A DNA stretch of 64,000 bases from an uncultured Collinsella sp. (GCA_902493515.1 CABUPE010000006.1:1-64000); one strand, 5' to 3'. Shown: positions 25,571-35,337, counted from the first letter of the stretch. The notes: a model not told the origin generated them from the sequence alone. Program-made: numbers and translations.

Positions 25571-25668
25571 GAGCCCGTCTGGGCGAGCAAGGTGCCTTGA
25601 AAGAGGAGGGCATAGGCCTTCTGGCCATGCCCGACGATTGAAAGGCAGATTGCCGTCCAGACGGGCTC
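25571..25668. repeat. Nested hairpin element after the toxin gene
   Basis: Perfect 12-bp outer arms (GAGCCCGTCTGG, 25571-25582, against 25657-25668) contain an inner stem, GGGCAT plus GGCC (25608-25618) against GGCCATGCCC (25623-25632). There is a bulged A and a four-base loop. Both strands can fold. No coding frame was seen. A mobile palindrome or structured RNA are both possible. Confidence 0.55.
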
Positions 25669-25681
25669 GCAGCGTCGAGGG

Positions 25682-25709
25682 GTTCCGGCGTTTGGTAAAA
25701 CGCCGGAAC
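25682..25709. terminator. Hairpin ending the dehydrogenase gene
   Basis: A perfect 12-bp stem (GTTCCGGCGTTT, 25682-25693, against 25698-25709) with a four-base loop lies four bases past the stop of the minus-strand dehydrogenase. No T-run follows. Confidence 0.55.
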
Positions 25710-25712
25710 AAT

Positions 25713-26648
25713 CTAGTGCTCGATCCAGCAGCGAAGCGTCTCGCCGGCTTGCAGGTGACGCAGATTCTCCGCGGCGATGTCTACGACGTTGTTGAGCGTC
25801 GCGGCCAGGTGGAACCAGCCGGAGACGTGCGGCGTGATGAGCATGTTGGGCGCATCCCACAGCGGGCTTGTCTCAGGCAGCGGCTCGGGGTCGGTGACGT
25901 CGACCGCGGCGCCGGCAAGATGTCCAGACTCAAGAGCGGCAACCAGATCGTCGGCGACCACAAGATCGCCGCGGCCGCCGTTGGCAAAGAAGGCGCCCGG
26001 CTTCATCGCGGCGAAGAACTCGGCGTTCGCCAGACCGCGGGTCTCGGGTGTGCTGGGCATAAAGGATGCGACGACGTCTGCCTCGGCCAGGCGCTCAGAC
26101 AGGGCATCCATGCCGTCCATGTCCTCAAACACAATGGGGTAGACGAGCGGATGGCGTTTGATGCCGCGGACGTGCGCGCCCATGCTGCGGCAGAGCGTGG
26201 CAAAGTGGCCGCCGATATCGCCCGCGCCCAGCACCAGCACGTTGGCGTTTTTGAGCGAGGTGACCGGGCCCAAGTCCTCCCAGCGATGTTCGCGCTGCAG
26301 GTCCTGGTAGCCGGGCAGGCGCTTCATCATAGACAGGACCATGGCAAACATGTGCTCGCTTACGGCCTGGCCGTAGGCGCCCACCGAGCAAGACAGTTTG
26401 GCGTCGGCCGGTACGGTGCCGGCGGCAAGGTAGTCGTCATAGCCGGCGGTCTGCAATTGCAACAGCTGGAGATGCTCGCATGCCGTGAGCATGTCAGGGT
26501 CGATGTTGCCCAGGATCACGTCGGCATCGGCGACCTGCTCACGCGTGGCGGCGTCGGCGCTCGTGTAGATAAAGTCCTCGCCCGGAGCGCTCGACTCAAG
26601 AATTGCGCGATGGCGGTCGTTGACGGGCAGCAAAACCAGGATGTTCAC
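25713..26648 (-). CDS. D-2-hydroxyacid dehydrogenase (NAD-dependent)
   Basis: 311-residue oxidoreductase of the D-isomer-specific 2-hydroxyacid family, interconverting 2-oxoacids and D-2-hydroxyacids. The NAD fold carries GAGDIGG (141-147). The catalytic triad is visible as Arg226 (NGGRGD), Glu255 (DPEPLP) and His274 (TPHVSGW). ATG 26648 follows a GGAGAGG-rich leader on the minus strand. A GGGACAG-type hairpin separates it from map. Family members include lactate, glycerate and phosphoglycerate dehydrogenases; the substrate is not evident. Confidence 0.88.
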   Translation of the reverse strand: MNILVLLPVNDRHRAILESSAPGEDFIYTSADAATREQVADADVILGNIDPDMLTACEHLQLLQLQTAGYDDYLAAGTVPADAKLSCSVGAYGQAVSEHMFAMVLSMMKRLPGYQDLQREHRWEDLGPVTSLKNANVLVLGAGDIGGHFATLCRSMGAHVRGIKRHPLVYPIVFEDMDGMDALSERLAEADVVASFMPSTPETRGLANAEFFAAMKPGAFFANGGRGDLVVADDLVAALESGHLAGAAVDVTDPEPLPETSPLWDAPNMLITPHVSGWFHLAATLNNVVDIAAENLRHLQAGETLRCWIEH

Positions 26649-26667
26649 AAGCAGTCCTCTCCGCTTG

Positions 26668-26702
26668 ACCTACCAAAAAGGGACAGGTGTATTTTGGCAG
26701 GT
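26668..26702. repeat. GGGACAG-loop hairpin before the dehydrogenase
   Basis: ACCTACCAAAA (26668-26678) pairs with TTTTGGCAGGT (26692-26702) at 10 of 11 positions around AGGGACAGG. It is nearly the same sequence as 24452-24488. Confidence 0.65.
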
Positions 26703-26721
26703 TTTATCAGGCAAAACGTTC

Positions 26722-26770
26722 AAATAAAAACGCCGGATGCAAGACGAGCGTACCCGTCAGCATCCGGCGC
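26722..26770 (-). terminator. Rho-independent terminator of map
   Basis: CGCCGGATGC (26731-26740) pairs perfectly with 26760-26769. On the minus strand the stem is followed by TTTTTATTTG. It begins about ten bases past the map stop. Confidence 0.85.
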
Positions 26771-26778
26771 ATCTACAG

Positions 26779-27666
26779 CTACCAGCTGAGCAGTTCGTAG
26801 CCGTCCTCGGTCACCACGAGCTGAACCTCGCACTGGGCCGAATCGCTGCCGTCCTTGGTGCGCACGCACCAACCGTCACCCTTGCTAATCTTGATGTCGG
26901 GCGCTCCGGCATTGACCATGGGCTCGATGGTAAAGACCATGCCCGGGGCCATGATGGTGTCTACGTCGGGCGCCTCGGTGGTAAAGCCCACAAACGGGTC
27001 CTCGTGGAACTCCTTACCGATGCCGTGTCCGCCGTACTCGCGCACCACGCTAAAGCCGGCGTCCTCGACCGTCTTTTGCACGGCCTCGGCCATCACGGAC
27101 AGCGGTAGCCACGGCTTGACGGCGGCGAGACCCGCCTCCACGCTGGCGCGGGTGACGTCGACCAGGCGCTGGCGCTCGGCCGAGACCTCGCCGATGCAGA
27201 ACATGCGGCTCGAATCACTAAAGTAGCCGTCTAGGATCGTAGAGCAGTCCACGTTGATGATGTCGCCCTCGTGCAGCACGTCCGTATCGCAGGGGATGCC
27301 GTGGCAGACCACGTCGTTGATCGAGGTGCACACGCTCTTGGGGTAGCCCTCGTAGTTGAGGTCGGCCGGCGTGCCGCCATGCTCGACGGTGTAGTCGTAA
27401 ATCATCTGGTCGATCTGGTTGGTGGTCATGCCTGCAGCGATATGCTCGCCCACATAATCGAGCACGCCCACGTTGATGGCGGCCGAGCGCTTAATGCCCT
27501 CGATATCGGCGGGCGTCTTGTAGAGCGTGCGAGGCAGAACCTCCCAGCCCTCTTCCCACAAGCGCTCGAGGCGCTCATCAAAGGCGCTATGGCATTTCTT
27601 GTATTTCTTGCCGCTGCCGCACCAGCAAGCGTCGTTGCGGCCAGGCACGGGTCCATTGTCAAACAT
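26779..27666 (-). CDS. map: Methionine aminopeptidase with N-terminal SEC-C zinc motif
   Basis: Removes the initiator methionine from new proteins. The 295-residue protein has a short SEC-C-type zinc motif at the start (ACWCGSGKKYKKCH), which in other proteins helps contact SecB or the ribosome. The peptidase domain follows, with metal ligands in NVDCSTILDGYFSD (two Asp), GHGIG (His), FTIEPM (Glu) and CEVQLVVTEDG (Glu). The SEC-C extension is a known variant of type I enzymes. Start at ATG 27666 with GAAAGGAAG upstream. Confidence 0.93.
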   Translation of the reverse strand: MFDNGPVPGRNDACWCGSGKKYKKCHSAFDERLERLWEEGWEVLPRTLYKTPADIEGIKRSAAINVGVLDYVGEHIAAGMTTNQIDQMIYDYTVEHGGTPADLNYEGYPKSVCTSINDVVCHGIPCDTDVLHEGDIINVDCSTILDGYFSDSSRMFCIGEVSAERQRLVDVTRASVEAGLAAVKPWLPLSVMAEAVQKTVEDAGFSVVREYGGHGIGKEFHEDPFVGFTTEAPDVDTIMAPGMVFTIEPMVNAGAPDIKISKGDGWCVRTKDGSDSAQCEVQLVVTEDGYELLSW

Positions 27667-27721
27667 GGCTAACTTCCTTTCATTCGCAGCTAGTATAGCC
27701 CACTCACAGGGCAGCTGCGCG

Positions 27722-28498
27722 CTAGTAGCTCACCTGGCAGGGAATGCCGAGGGCACGCACGCGCGCGGCAATGGCGTCAAGCACCTCGGGCGCTGCTTTG
27801 GCAAGGCCGGCGATCGGTGTCTCGCGCGCCACCGTGTAAATGGTCGCTTCTTGTGGGCGAATGCGCTCAAGCGCCGCGAGCCAGGGGGCAACGTACTCCT
27901 CGCCGGTGTTGTCGATGAGCTTGCCCTGATACTCGCCGGTCAAAAAGATCGTCTGGATAATGACATGACCGTCAAAGCTTGCGAACGTCTCGATCTGGTG
28001 CTCGACGTCGTAGGGGCCAACGGGCTGGTCGAGCAGCTGGATAAACGCCGGGTCGACGGTATCGAGCTTGAGGATGTTGTCGTCGACCATCATGAGCGCG
28101 TCGTGCACCTCGGGGCGATCGGCGCGCGTGCCGTTGGAGAGCACGGCGATCTTGGAGTTTGGGGCAAGCTCGTCGCGCAGCGCGATGGCGCCGGCGATGG
28201 CCTGCGGAAACTCCGGTGCGGCGGTGGGCTCGCCGTTGCCTGCGAAGGTGATCACATCGGGGAGCTCGCCCTCAGCTGCCATCTCGCGCAGCTTTGCCTC
28301 GAGCGCGTCGAGTACCGCGGCGGCTGTGTTGTACGGCTCATGGCAGGGGCGCTCGGCGTTGAGGCCGTTTTCGCAGTAAATGCAGTCGAACGTGCAGATT
28401 TTGCCGCTGGCCGGCATCATGTTGACGCCGAGCGAGAGACCAAGGCGACGGCTGCGAACGGGCCCAAAGATGGGGCTGGCATTCAAAAACGTAGACAT
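27722..28498 (-). CDS. Radical SAM protein (COG0731-like)
   Basis: 258-residue radical SAM protein. The cluster motif CxxxCxxC is at C35, C39 and C42 (ICTFDCIYCENG), and FAGNGEP takes the place of the GGEP SAM-binding motif. This resembles the Fe-S oxidoreductase group related to wybutosine-pathway enzymes, whose bacterial members are mostly uncharacterised. ATG 28498 is preferred over the upstream ATG two codons earlier because GAGGAG then has a normal spacing. The frame is open far upstream to 29092 but only through antisense of the hydrolase gene. Substrate unknown. Confidence 0.82.
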   Translation of the reverse strand: MSTFLNASPIFGPVRSRRLGLSLGVNMMPASGKICTFDCIYCENGLNAERPCHEPYNTAAAVLDALEAKLREMAAEGELPDVITFAGNGEPTAAPEFPQAIAGAIALRDELAPNSKIAVLSNGTRADRPEVHDALMMVDDNILKLDTVDPAFIQLLDQPVGPYDVEHQIETFASFDGHVIIQTIFLTGEYQGKLIDNTGEEYVAPWLAALERIRPQEATIYTVARETPIAGLAKAAPEVLDAIAARVRALGIPCQVSY

Positions 28499-28723
28499 AG
28501 GCATATGCTCCTCAAGACAATTGTGCCTAAGCATAGCATCGGCTCCAAAGCAAGGTGCGGGCTCTTGCTTTACAAGTTTCGTTTTTTCACGTCGCGCATT
28601 ATGCCGTGTCATGAAAAGCCTCGGGTCGGGTAGAGTTAATCTGTTAACAAGGCGTATGGCAACGCGGGTCCATCCAACCGTACTGACGTGCAACTGGATG
28701 GGCGTTGATGATGGGGGCACAAC

Positions 28724-29521
28724 ATGGATTTTACAGTCGAGAATGCGGGCACCACGATTGCCTGTCGCGAATATGCCGGCCCGGATGTGTTGCCTGATAC
28801 TCCTGCCTTGGTGTGCGTGCACGGCGCTTGTGTCGACGGCACATTTTTCGACGGCATCGCTTGTGAGCTCAGCCGCAACTACCGCGTAATTGCCTACGAC
28901 CGCCGCGGCTGTGGTGACAGCAGCGAAGCGGCAGACGGCAGCTATGATCTTGCCGCCCAGGCCACCGACCTGCAAGCTGTGATCGAACACGTTGGCGCTC
29001 CGACAAATGTGCTTGCGCACAGCGCCGGTACGTTGGTGGCGCTGGAGCTTCTTCGCACCGAACCCCAGCTCGTCGCTCGTGCGATTCTGCATGAGCCGGC
29101 TGTGTCGGCCGAAGGTGTCGGCATGGGCGCAGCTCCGGTTTTGCTCGATATGATTGCGGCTGGAAAGGTTTCAAGGGCGCTCCGGCTTTTCTTGGGAGCC
29201 CTCGGCGACTTGGACCCCGAGGCTCCTGGGACGACCGAAGCGGAAGCCAAACATGCCCTGCGCAATGGTCGTTGCTTCATGGCCAATGAATACGGAACAA
29301 ATATGACATATGCTCCCGACTGGGAGCGCGCCCGCGTGTCAAAGGCGGTGTCGGCCGTGTTTTTGGGCGAGCTTTCGATCGGTACGCCCCGCGAGGCTGG
29401 TACGCGAGCGGCTGCCGAATATCTCGATTGCCCCCTCGTGACGATCCCGGGCGCGCATAACGGTCTGCGCGATCGCCCCGTTACGGCGGCAAACGCCGTT
29501 CGCGATGTCTTGGAGCGTTAG
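28724..29521 (+). CDS. Alpha/beta hydrolase
   Basis: 265-residue alpha/beta-fold hydrolase. The oxyanion region is VCVHGACVDG, the nucleophile Ser100 lies in LAHSAGTL, and the catalytic His245 in PGAHNGLRDRP. There is no signal peptide, so it is cytosolic. It is divergent from the radical SAM gene over a gap of about 225 bases. The family covers esterases, haloperoxidase-like enzymes and others; nothing in the sequence narrows the substrate. Confidence 0.88.
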   Translation: MDFTVENAGTTIACREYAGPDVLPDTPALVCVHGACVDGTFFDGIACELSRNYRVIAYDRRGCGDSSEAADGSYDLAAQATDLQAVIEHVGAPTNVLAHSAGTLVALELLRTEPQLVARAILHEPAVSAEGVGMGAAPVLLDMIAAGKVSRALRLFLGALGDLDPEAPGTTEAEAKHALRNGRCFMANEYGTNMTYAPDWERARVSKAVSAVFLGELSIGTPREAGTRAAAEYLDCPLVTIPGAHNGLRDRPVTAANAVRDVLER

Positions 29522-29691
29522 CACGCTCGATGACCTGCGGGGAGGGGGACTGTTAGCGTTTCGCCTTTGTTAACGAATGTGCCCATAACCGCGCGCCCGC
29601 GGCTCCATTACCGCCGTTTGCCAGGTCATAAAAATGCAACGATAATCGCGCGTTTGCCTGCAGTTGTTAGATGTTACCCTTGTACCATTTG

Positions 29692-29712
29692 ATATGCACC
29701 GTTGCCGTGCAT
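29692..29712. promoter_or_regulatory. Palindrome in the leader of the HD-GYP gene
   Basis: TATGCAC and GTGCATA face each other across seven bases, just before the GAAAGGG ribosome site. It could be an operator or a small hairpin controlling the gene that follows. Nothing else is evident in 29522-29732. Confidence 0.35.
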
Positions 29713-29732
29713 AACGATAGAAAGGGCCCCAT

Positions 29733-31613
29733 ATGCTCAATAATCACGAGGCAAATCTAACCGACGAGGAGGCTGCCGCCGAGGTCGCCCGTGTCGCGAA
29801 GACCTACCCCGTGGTGCGTTTGCTGTCGGCCGACCAGATTAAGAGCGAGCGCAACTGCCTGCTCGCCGGCGATCGCTGCCCTTGTTTGCGTCAGTCGAGC
29901 CTTGAGGCCTTGGCAGGCTCCGATGAGGTGTCGGAGCAACTGCTCAACGATGGTGTTGAGTACCGCGCCCGTCTGCGCCCTCTGAAGGTCGAGGGCGAGC
30001 CTCATGTCTTGCTGATGGTGCGTCCGATTGATGAGCAGGAGGCTGCAGAAGAGGACCTTGTCTACACCGACGTGCTGACGAGCGTGCGCAATCGCCGATA
30101 TTACGAGGAAAAGCTCCGTAGCGCTCGCATGAATGCCGGCGTTGCGGTGATCGACCTTGATGATTTTAGGGTCTTCAACGATACGTGTGGCCGTCATGCC
30201 GGCGACCTTGCGCTCGGTGCTGTGGCGACAGCCATACGCAGCGGAATTCGTTCGACTGACGAGCTTGTGCGCTATGGCTGCGACAAGTTTGTGGTCGTCA
30301 TGCCCAATATTCCCTCCGATGACTTCACCCGTCGTCTGCATCAGGTATCCGATGCCGTTCATGCCACGATTATTCCAGGCCATGAGTACGTGAGCTTGAC
30401 GGCATGTGTTGGTGGCGTTCGCATTCATGGCGAGACGGTCGATGAGGGCGTTGGCCGCGCTGTCCAGTTACTGAGCCGCGCTAAGACAAAAGCCGGTACG
30501 GTCGTGACCGATGCCGATTCCATCGAGGCCTTCCAAAGCGAAAAGCCTTTGGTGCTTATTGCCGATGACTCCGAGATGAACCGAGCCATTCTCAACGAGA
30601 TGCTCAAGGACGAGTATTGCATCCTCGAGGCCGATAACGGTCGTACGGCGCTCGACATGGTCGACCGCTATGGCGATGAGTTGTCGCTCGTGCTGCTGGA
30701 TATTGTCATGCCGGGCATAAGCGGCTTTGAGGTGCTGGCCGATCTGTCGCGCCGATCGGGTATCGACAATCTGCCTGTCATCATGATTTCGAGCGAAGAT
30801 TCCGATGATATGGTTCTGCGCGCGTACGAGCTGGGCGCCTCGGACTATATCAACCGTCCGTTTGACTCCCGTGTCGTGCGCCGCCGTGTAAGCAACACCA
30901 TCCGCCTATACGCCAAGCAGCGCCGCCTGACGAGCCTGCTGTCCCAGCAGTACAACGAGCGCGTCAAGAACAGTCGCATGCTCATCGACATCATGGCCGG
31001 CGTCATGGAGCTTCGCAATGGCGAGAGCGGCAGGCACGTTACGAACATCGAGAAGCTGACCGAGCTGCTGCTTGGCTGTCTGGTCCAGCGTAGCGACACC
31101 ATCTCCCTCGACAATGAGGAGCGCTCCACGATTGCCCTGGCTTCGGCGCTGCACGATATTGGCAAGATGGCGATTGACGATGCGATCCTCAACAAGCCCG
31201 GGCGCCTTACGCCCGAGGAGTTCGAGATTATGAAGACGCATACTACGATTGGCGCCGACATGTTGCTTGAGCTGGGCCGACATCACGTCGGCAATGCGCT
31301 TATGGAATATGCGTACCAAATTGCGCGTTGGCACCACGAGCGCTGGGACGGCAAGGGCTATCCCGATGGCCTTAAGGGCGACGATATTCCCATTGCCGCG
31401 CAGGTGGTCTCGGTGGCCGACGTGTACGATGCTCTGACGAGCGTGCGTGTGTACAAGGACGCTATTCCGCACAAGGAGGCGATCCAGATGATCCTGGACG
31501 GTAAGTGCGGCACCTTTAAGCCGTTGCTGCTCGACTGTTTGCTCGAGGTGCAAGACCAAATTGCCGAGACATTGGCACGCCCCGCCGATGTCGTCGCGTT
31601 TCCTACGATTTAG
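29733..31613 (+). CDS. Degenerate GGDEF - receiver - HD-GYP signalling protein
   Basis: 626 residues with three signalling domains in an unusual order. Residues ~105-260 form a GGDEF-type domain whose active-site motif is GCDKF (182-186), so cyclase activity is unlikely. Residues ~272-385 form a response-regulator receiver with the phospho-acceptor Asp323 (LLDIVMPG); the usually invariant Lys is Arg375 (INRPF). Residues ~405-620 form an HD-GYP phosphodiesterase domain with HDIGK (474-478) and HHERWDGKGYP (534-544). It likely hydrolyses c-di-GMP or a related dinucleotide under phospho-relay control. A small Hpt gene follows by 24 bases and is a natural phosphodonor or acceptor. Confidence 0.88.
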   Translation: MLNNHEANLTDEEAAAEVARVAKTYPVVRLLSADQIKSERNCLLAGDRCPCLRQSSLEALAGSDEVSEQLLNDGVEYRARLRPLKVEGEPHVLLMVRPIDEQEAAEEDLVYTDVLTSVRNRRYYEEKLRSARMNAGVAVIDLDDFRVFNDTCGRHAGDLALGAVATAIRSGIRSTDELVRYGCDKFVVVMPNIPSDDFTRRLHQVSDAVHATIIPGHEYVSLTACVGGVRIHGETVDEGVGRAVQLLSRAKTKAGTVVTDADSIEAFQSEKPLVLIADDSEMNRAILNEMLKDEYCILEADNGRTALDMVDRYGDELSLVLLDIVMPGISGFEVLADLSRRSGIDNLPVIMISSEDSDDMVLRAYELGASDYINRPFDSRVVRRRVSNTIRLYAKQRRLTSLLSQQYNERVKNSRMLIDIMAGVMELRNGESGRHVTNIEKLTELLLGCLVQRSDTISLDNEERSTIALASALHDIGKMAIDDAILNKPGRLTPEEFEIMKTHTTIGADMLLELGRHHVGNALMEYAYQIARWHHERWDGKGYPDGLKGDDIPIAAQVVSVADVYDALTSVRVYKDAIPHKEAIQMILDGKCGTFKPLLLDCLLEVQDQIAETLARPADVVAFPTI

Positions 31614-31637
31614 TTTGACCAAAGGAGTTTTTAATCC

Positions 31638-31994
31638 ATGATTTCCATGCGTGAGGCGTATGAGAAGATCGGCGCTAATTATGATGACGCGTGCGCTCGG
31701 CTGATGGGCGGGGAAATGCTTGCCCGCTTTGCCCTCAAGTTTTTGGATGACGAGAGCATGGACAAGCTGGAGGCCGCCATGGCGGCGGGAGACGCCGAAG
31801 GTGCGTTTATGGCAGCGCACACGCTCAAGGGCGTGAGCCAGAACCTGGGATTCGATAATCTGTACGAGCCGGCGGTCGTGGTGACCGAGGCGTTGCGCGG
31901 CGCCGATGCCGTTGACGGTGCTCGCGAGGGAATGCATGCACTGCAGCAGCAATATGCGGCTACGATGTCGGCCCTGCGCGAGGCGGGCGAGTAA
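31638..31994 (+). CDS. Stand-alone Hpt phosphotransfer protein
   Basis: 118 residues, all helical, with the histidine phosphotransfer motif HTLKG (His61) in the expected helix of a four-helix bundle. AAAGGAG precedes the ATG. It follows the receiver/HD-GYP gene closely on the same strand and likely exchanges phosphate with that receiver (Asp323). No histidine kinase gene is nearby, so the source of phosphate lies elsewhere in the genome. Confidence 0.85.
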   Translation: MISMREAYEKIGANYDDACARLMGGEMLARFALKFLDDESMDKLEAAMAAGDAEGAFMAAHTLKGVSQNLGFDNLYEPAVVVTEALRGADAVDGAREGMHALQQQYAATMSALREAGE

Positions 31995-32037
31995 GAGGTT
32001 GTGAGCCTTGGGCTGTGTGCCTGCCGCGTATAGGCAA

Positions 32038-32078
32038 AAGGGCGCCCCGCCGGACCATGTGGCCGGCGGGGCGCCCTT
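32038..32078. terminator. Bidirectional terminator
   Basis: A perfect 16-bp stem (AAGGGCGCCCCGCCGG, 32038-32053, against 32063-32078) flanked by A-rich sequence on the left and TTAT on the right. It lies between the converging Hpt and C26 genes and can serve both. Confidence 0.88.
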
Positions 32079-32099
32079 ATCTGTTATGCGGTTCGCGAG

Positions 32100-32909
32100 C
32101 TAGCGAGCCTGCTTAACCTTTGCCGCTGCCTCGACAAACGACTTCCACAGGTTAAAGTCGGTCTCGAGTGTCTTCCACGTGTACTCAGGGTGCCATTGCA
32201 CGCCCAGACAGAACGGCTGGCCTTCGACTTCGATGCACTCGGGAACGCCGTCGGTTGCCTTGGCGACCAAGCGCGTGCTCTTACCCAGACGATCGACGCA
32301 GCAGTGATGTGCCGAGTTGGTCTGGATCAGCCTGTGCCCGCCAACCGCGAGCTCCAGCAGCGAGCCCGGCATGACCTCGACAGGGTGCACGGGGTCGTTG
32401 AGCACGTGGGTATGGCGCCACTGCGTACGGCCCTCGCGAGCGCCCAGGCTCGGCACGTCCATGCACAGGGTGCCGCCAGTGGCGACATTGAGCAACTGCG
32501 TGCCGCGGCAGGTGGTAAAGAGCGGCTTTTTGGCACGGAGCACCTCGCTGACCAGCTTAAACTCAAAGCTATCGCGGATCTCGCAGCAGAGGGTGGGGTC
32601 GTAGGGTCGATCATCGCCCCAACGTTTGGGATTGACATCGGGGCCGCCGGGAATGGCGATGCCGTCGGCGATATCGACGTAATGACGGATGACCTCAATG
32701 TCCTCGGTGATGGACATCTGCAGCGGCAGGCCGCCGGCGGCAAGGATGGCATCGACAAAGACGCTCGCAATCTCCTCGTTGGGGGAGAGCGTCTCGCTCA
32801 AAAACGGCTTTGCCTCTTCCCAACGCGGTGCGACGAGGATGAGTGGGCGGTCGGCGGGGTCGACGTCGACATGCGGGGTGTAGGACGATGAGGTGCGGGT
32901 TCCGATCAT
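32100..32909 (-). CDS. Class I glutamine amidotransferase-like peptidase (C26, PuuD type)
   Basis: 269-residue member of the C26 family, which hydrolyses gamma-glutamyl amide bonds (for example gamma-glutamyl-GABA). The nucleophile Cys134 lies in TTCRGTQLLN and the catalytic His in GVQWHPEY near the end. The oxyanion region is PGGPDVNP. It is the last gene of a minus-strand run that begins with a glutamate/glutamine-type ABC importer, which suggests that the imported compound carries a gamma-glutamyl group or yields glutamate. That link is inferred. Confidence 0.82.
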   Translation of the reverse strand: MIGTRTSSSYTPHVDVDPADRPLILVAPRWEEAKPFLSETLSPNEEIASVFVDAILAAGGLPLQMSITEDIEVIRHYVDIADGIAIPGGPDVNPKRWGDDRPYDPTLCCEIRDSFEFKLVSEVLRAKKPLFTTCRGTQLLNVATGGTLCMDVPSLGAREGRTQWRHTHVLNDPVHPVEVMPGSLLELAVGGHRLIQTNSAHHCCVDRLGKSTRLVAKATDGVPECIEVEGQPFCLGVQWHPEYTWKTLETDFNLWKSFVEAAAKVKQAR

Positions 32910-32996
32910 GGGCGTAGCTTTCGAATTCGGGTGGACATGGCACAGGGGTGGCGCGGAGCAAACGTTACTGATGAATTTGCCCGCGTGGCAATTGGG

Positions 32997-33761
<765 letters not shown>

Positions 33762-33797
33762 GGTGCTCGGCTCCTTATGACTCGAAATGGTAAAGCG

Positions 33798-34631
33798 TTA
33801 GCGGATGATGGTCGCGCCGGTCTTGTGCGAAACATAGACAGCGGCCTTGTTGATCGCGACGTTGATGAGGATGTAGATGACTGCGATCACCAGGTAGACC
33901 GATACGAGGGCGTCGTAGTTGGTAATGAGCACGCGGGCGTTTTGCATGAGGTCGGGGTAGCTCACCACATAGGCGACGGTGGTGTCTTTGACTACGACCA
34001 CGAGCTGCGAAATCAACGACGGAATGATAAACCGAATCGCCTGCGGCAGCACGATTTTAAAGGTGATTTTAGCCTTGGAGAGACCGAGCGCCTGGGCCGC
34101 CTCGACCTGCCCGCGCGGTACGGCGTTGACGCCGGCACGGAAGATCTCGGCAAGTACACCGGCTGCAGCGAGCGCGACAGGCAACGTGAGCATCCAAAAC
34201 GACGGCAGCGCGATCTTGTACTGGGGCAGCACCAAAAAGAAGAAGTAGATGAACAGCAGGCTCGGTACGCCACGGAAGAAATCGGTGAGCACGCGGCAGA
34301 CCAGCTGCAGCGGCTTAATGTCGCTGGTACGGCCGAGCATAAGGGCTAAGCCCAGCACCAGCGCGATGGCGCCAGCGGTGAGTGCGACTTTAACGGTGCC
34401 CTCAAAGCCGGCAAGCAAGAACTTCCAGGTGGTGAGGTGCGTAAAGAAATACCAATAGTGGACCGAAAGCTGGCCGGTCACATAAAAGCGCTGCAGTACC
34501 AGGGCGACGAGCGCGGCGACGGCGACGAGTGAGATGGCGGTGCCGATGCGAATCTTGGCGCGCATCTTGGGGCCGGGAGCCTCGTAGAGCGCATCGCGCA
34601 TGGTAAGCGCAGGGGAGGAGTGCTTGCTCAT
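33798..34631 (-). CDS. Polar amino acid ABC permease (GluD-like)
   Basis: 277-residue inner-membrane permease of the HisM/GlnP family with several hydrophobic helices and the EAA loop for ATPase contact (EAAQALGLSKAKITFKIVL). Its N-terminal extension of about 55 residues matches the longer partner of GluCD-type permease pairs. It overlaps the preceding permease gene by 4 bases, implying coupled translation and a heterodimer. Confidence 0.9.
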   Translation of the reverse strand: MSKHSSPALTMRDALYEAPGPKMRAKIRIGTAISLVAVAALVALVLQRFYVTGQLSVHYWYFFTHLTTWKFLLAGFEGTVKVALTAGAIALVLGLALMLGRTSDIKPLQLVCRVLTDFFRGVPSLLFIYFFFLVLPQYKIALPSFWMLTLPVALAAAGVLAEIFRAGVNAVPRGQVEAAQALGLSKAKITFKIVLPQAIRFIIPSLISQLVVVVKDTTVAYVVSYPDLMQNARVLITNYDALVSVYLVIAVIYILINVAINKAAVYVSHKTGATIIR

Positions 34632-35287
34632 CGGAGGATCCTCACCTTCTTATCGATATAGTTGCCAATGTGGCTCACCACAAAGGCCGTGCCCAGGTAG
34701 CCGAGCGCCGAGATAAAGAACGCGGCGACGCCTCCGAGCGAGCGCGTGTTGATGTAGCTCACCACGCCGGTGAGCTCCTGCGGTTTAAGCGGCACCTGGC
34801 TGCCGAGCGCGGTGGTGAGCATGACGGCGATAAAGAGGTTGGTCATGGGCAATACACTTGAGCGCAGTGCCTGCGGAATCACGATCTTGGCGAGGATACG
34901 GTTAAAGCTCATGCCGAGCGAACGGGCGGCTTCGACCTGGCCGACGCCGACGGTGTTGATACCGCTCATAAAGTTTTCGGAGCCAAAGGCCGAGCCCAAA
35001 AGGACCGTGGCGACGATAACGCAGGCGCGGTAGGGCAGAACGACCTTGAGCGGCGGCAGCGCATAGACGACGATAATGAGCAGCGCGATGCCGGGGATGT
35101 TACGGAAGACCTGGACATACAGGTCGCCAAAGACGCGCAGCGGCTTGAGCGGCGACACGCGCATCACGGTGACGGCGACGGCCAACACCATGGCGATGGC
35201 AAACGACTCAAGCGTCATGCCCCAGGTTGCTAGCAGCGCGTCGATATAGTTCTGGCCATAGAGCGACCAGAGCTCGGAGAGACTCAT
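34628..35287 (-). CDS. Polar amino acid ABC permease (GluC-like)
   Basis: 219-residue permease, the shorter partner of the pair, with the EAA loop as EAARSLGMSFNRILAKIVI. It follows the binding-protein gene after a gap of about 140 bases that contains a hairpin. The four-base overlap with the next gene is the ATGA type. Start at 35287 with GGGAGG upstream on the minus strand. Confidence 0.9.
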   Translation of the reverse strand: MSLSELWSLYGQNYIDALLATWGMTLESFAIAMVLAVAVTVMRVSPLKPLRVFGDLYVQVFRNIPGIALLIIVVYALPPLKVVLPYRACVIVATVLLGSAFGSENFMSGINTVGVGQVEAARSLGMSFNRILAKIVIPQALRSSVLPMTNLFIAVMLTTALGSQVPLKPQELTGVVSYINTRSLGGVAAFFISALGYLGTAFVVSHIGNYIDKKVRILR

Positions 35288-35307
35288 GCGGACCTCCCGC
35301 CGATAAG

Positions 35308-35337
35308 GAAAGGGGCTCCCGTGTGTACGGAAGCCCC
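35308..35337 (-). terminator. Attenuating hairpin between binding protein and permease genes
   Basis: On the minus strand GGGGCTTCCGT pairs with ACGGGAGCCCC (one mismatch) and TTTCC follows. This weak terminator-like hairpin inside the operon fits the common need for more binding protein than permease. Confidence 0.55.

Noticed and set aside
27722..29092. 456-codon version of the radical SAM gene
   Set aside because: The extra 198 codons are antisense to the alpha/beta hydrolase; a good ribosome site fixes the start at 28498.
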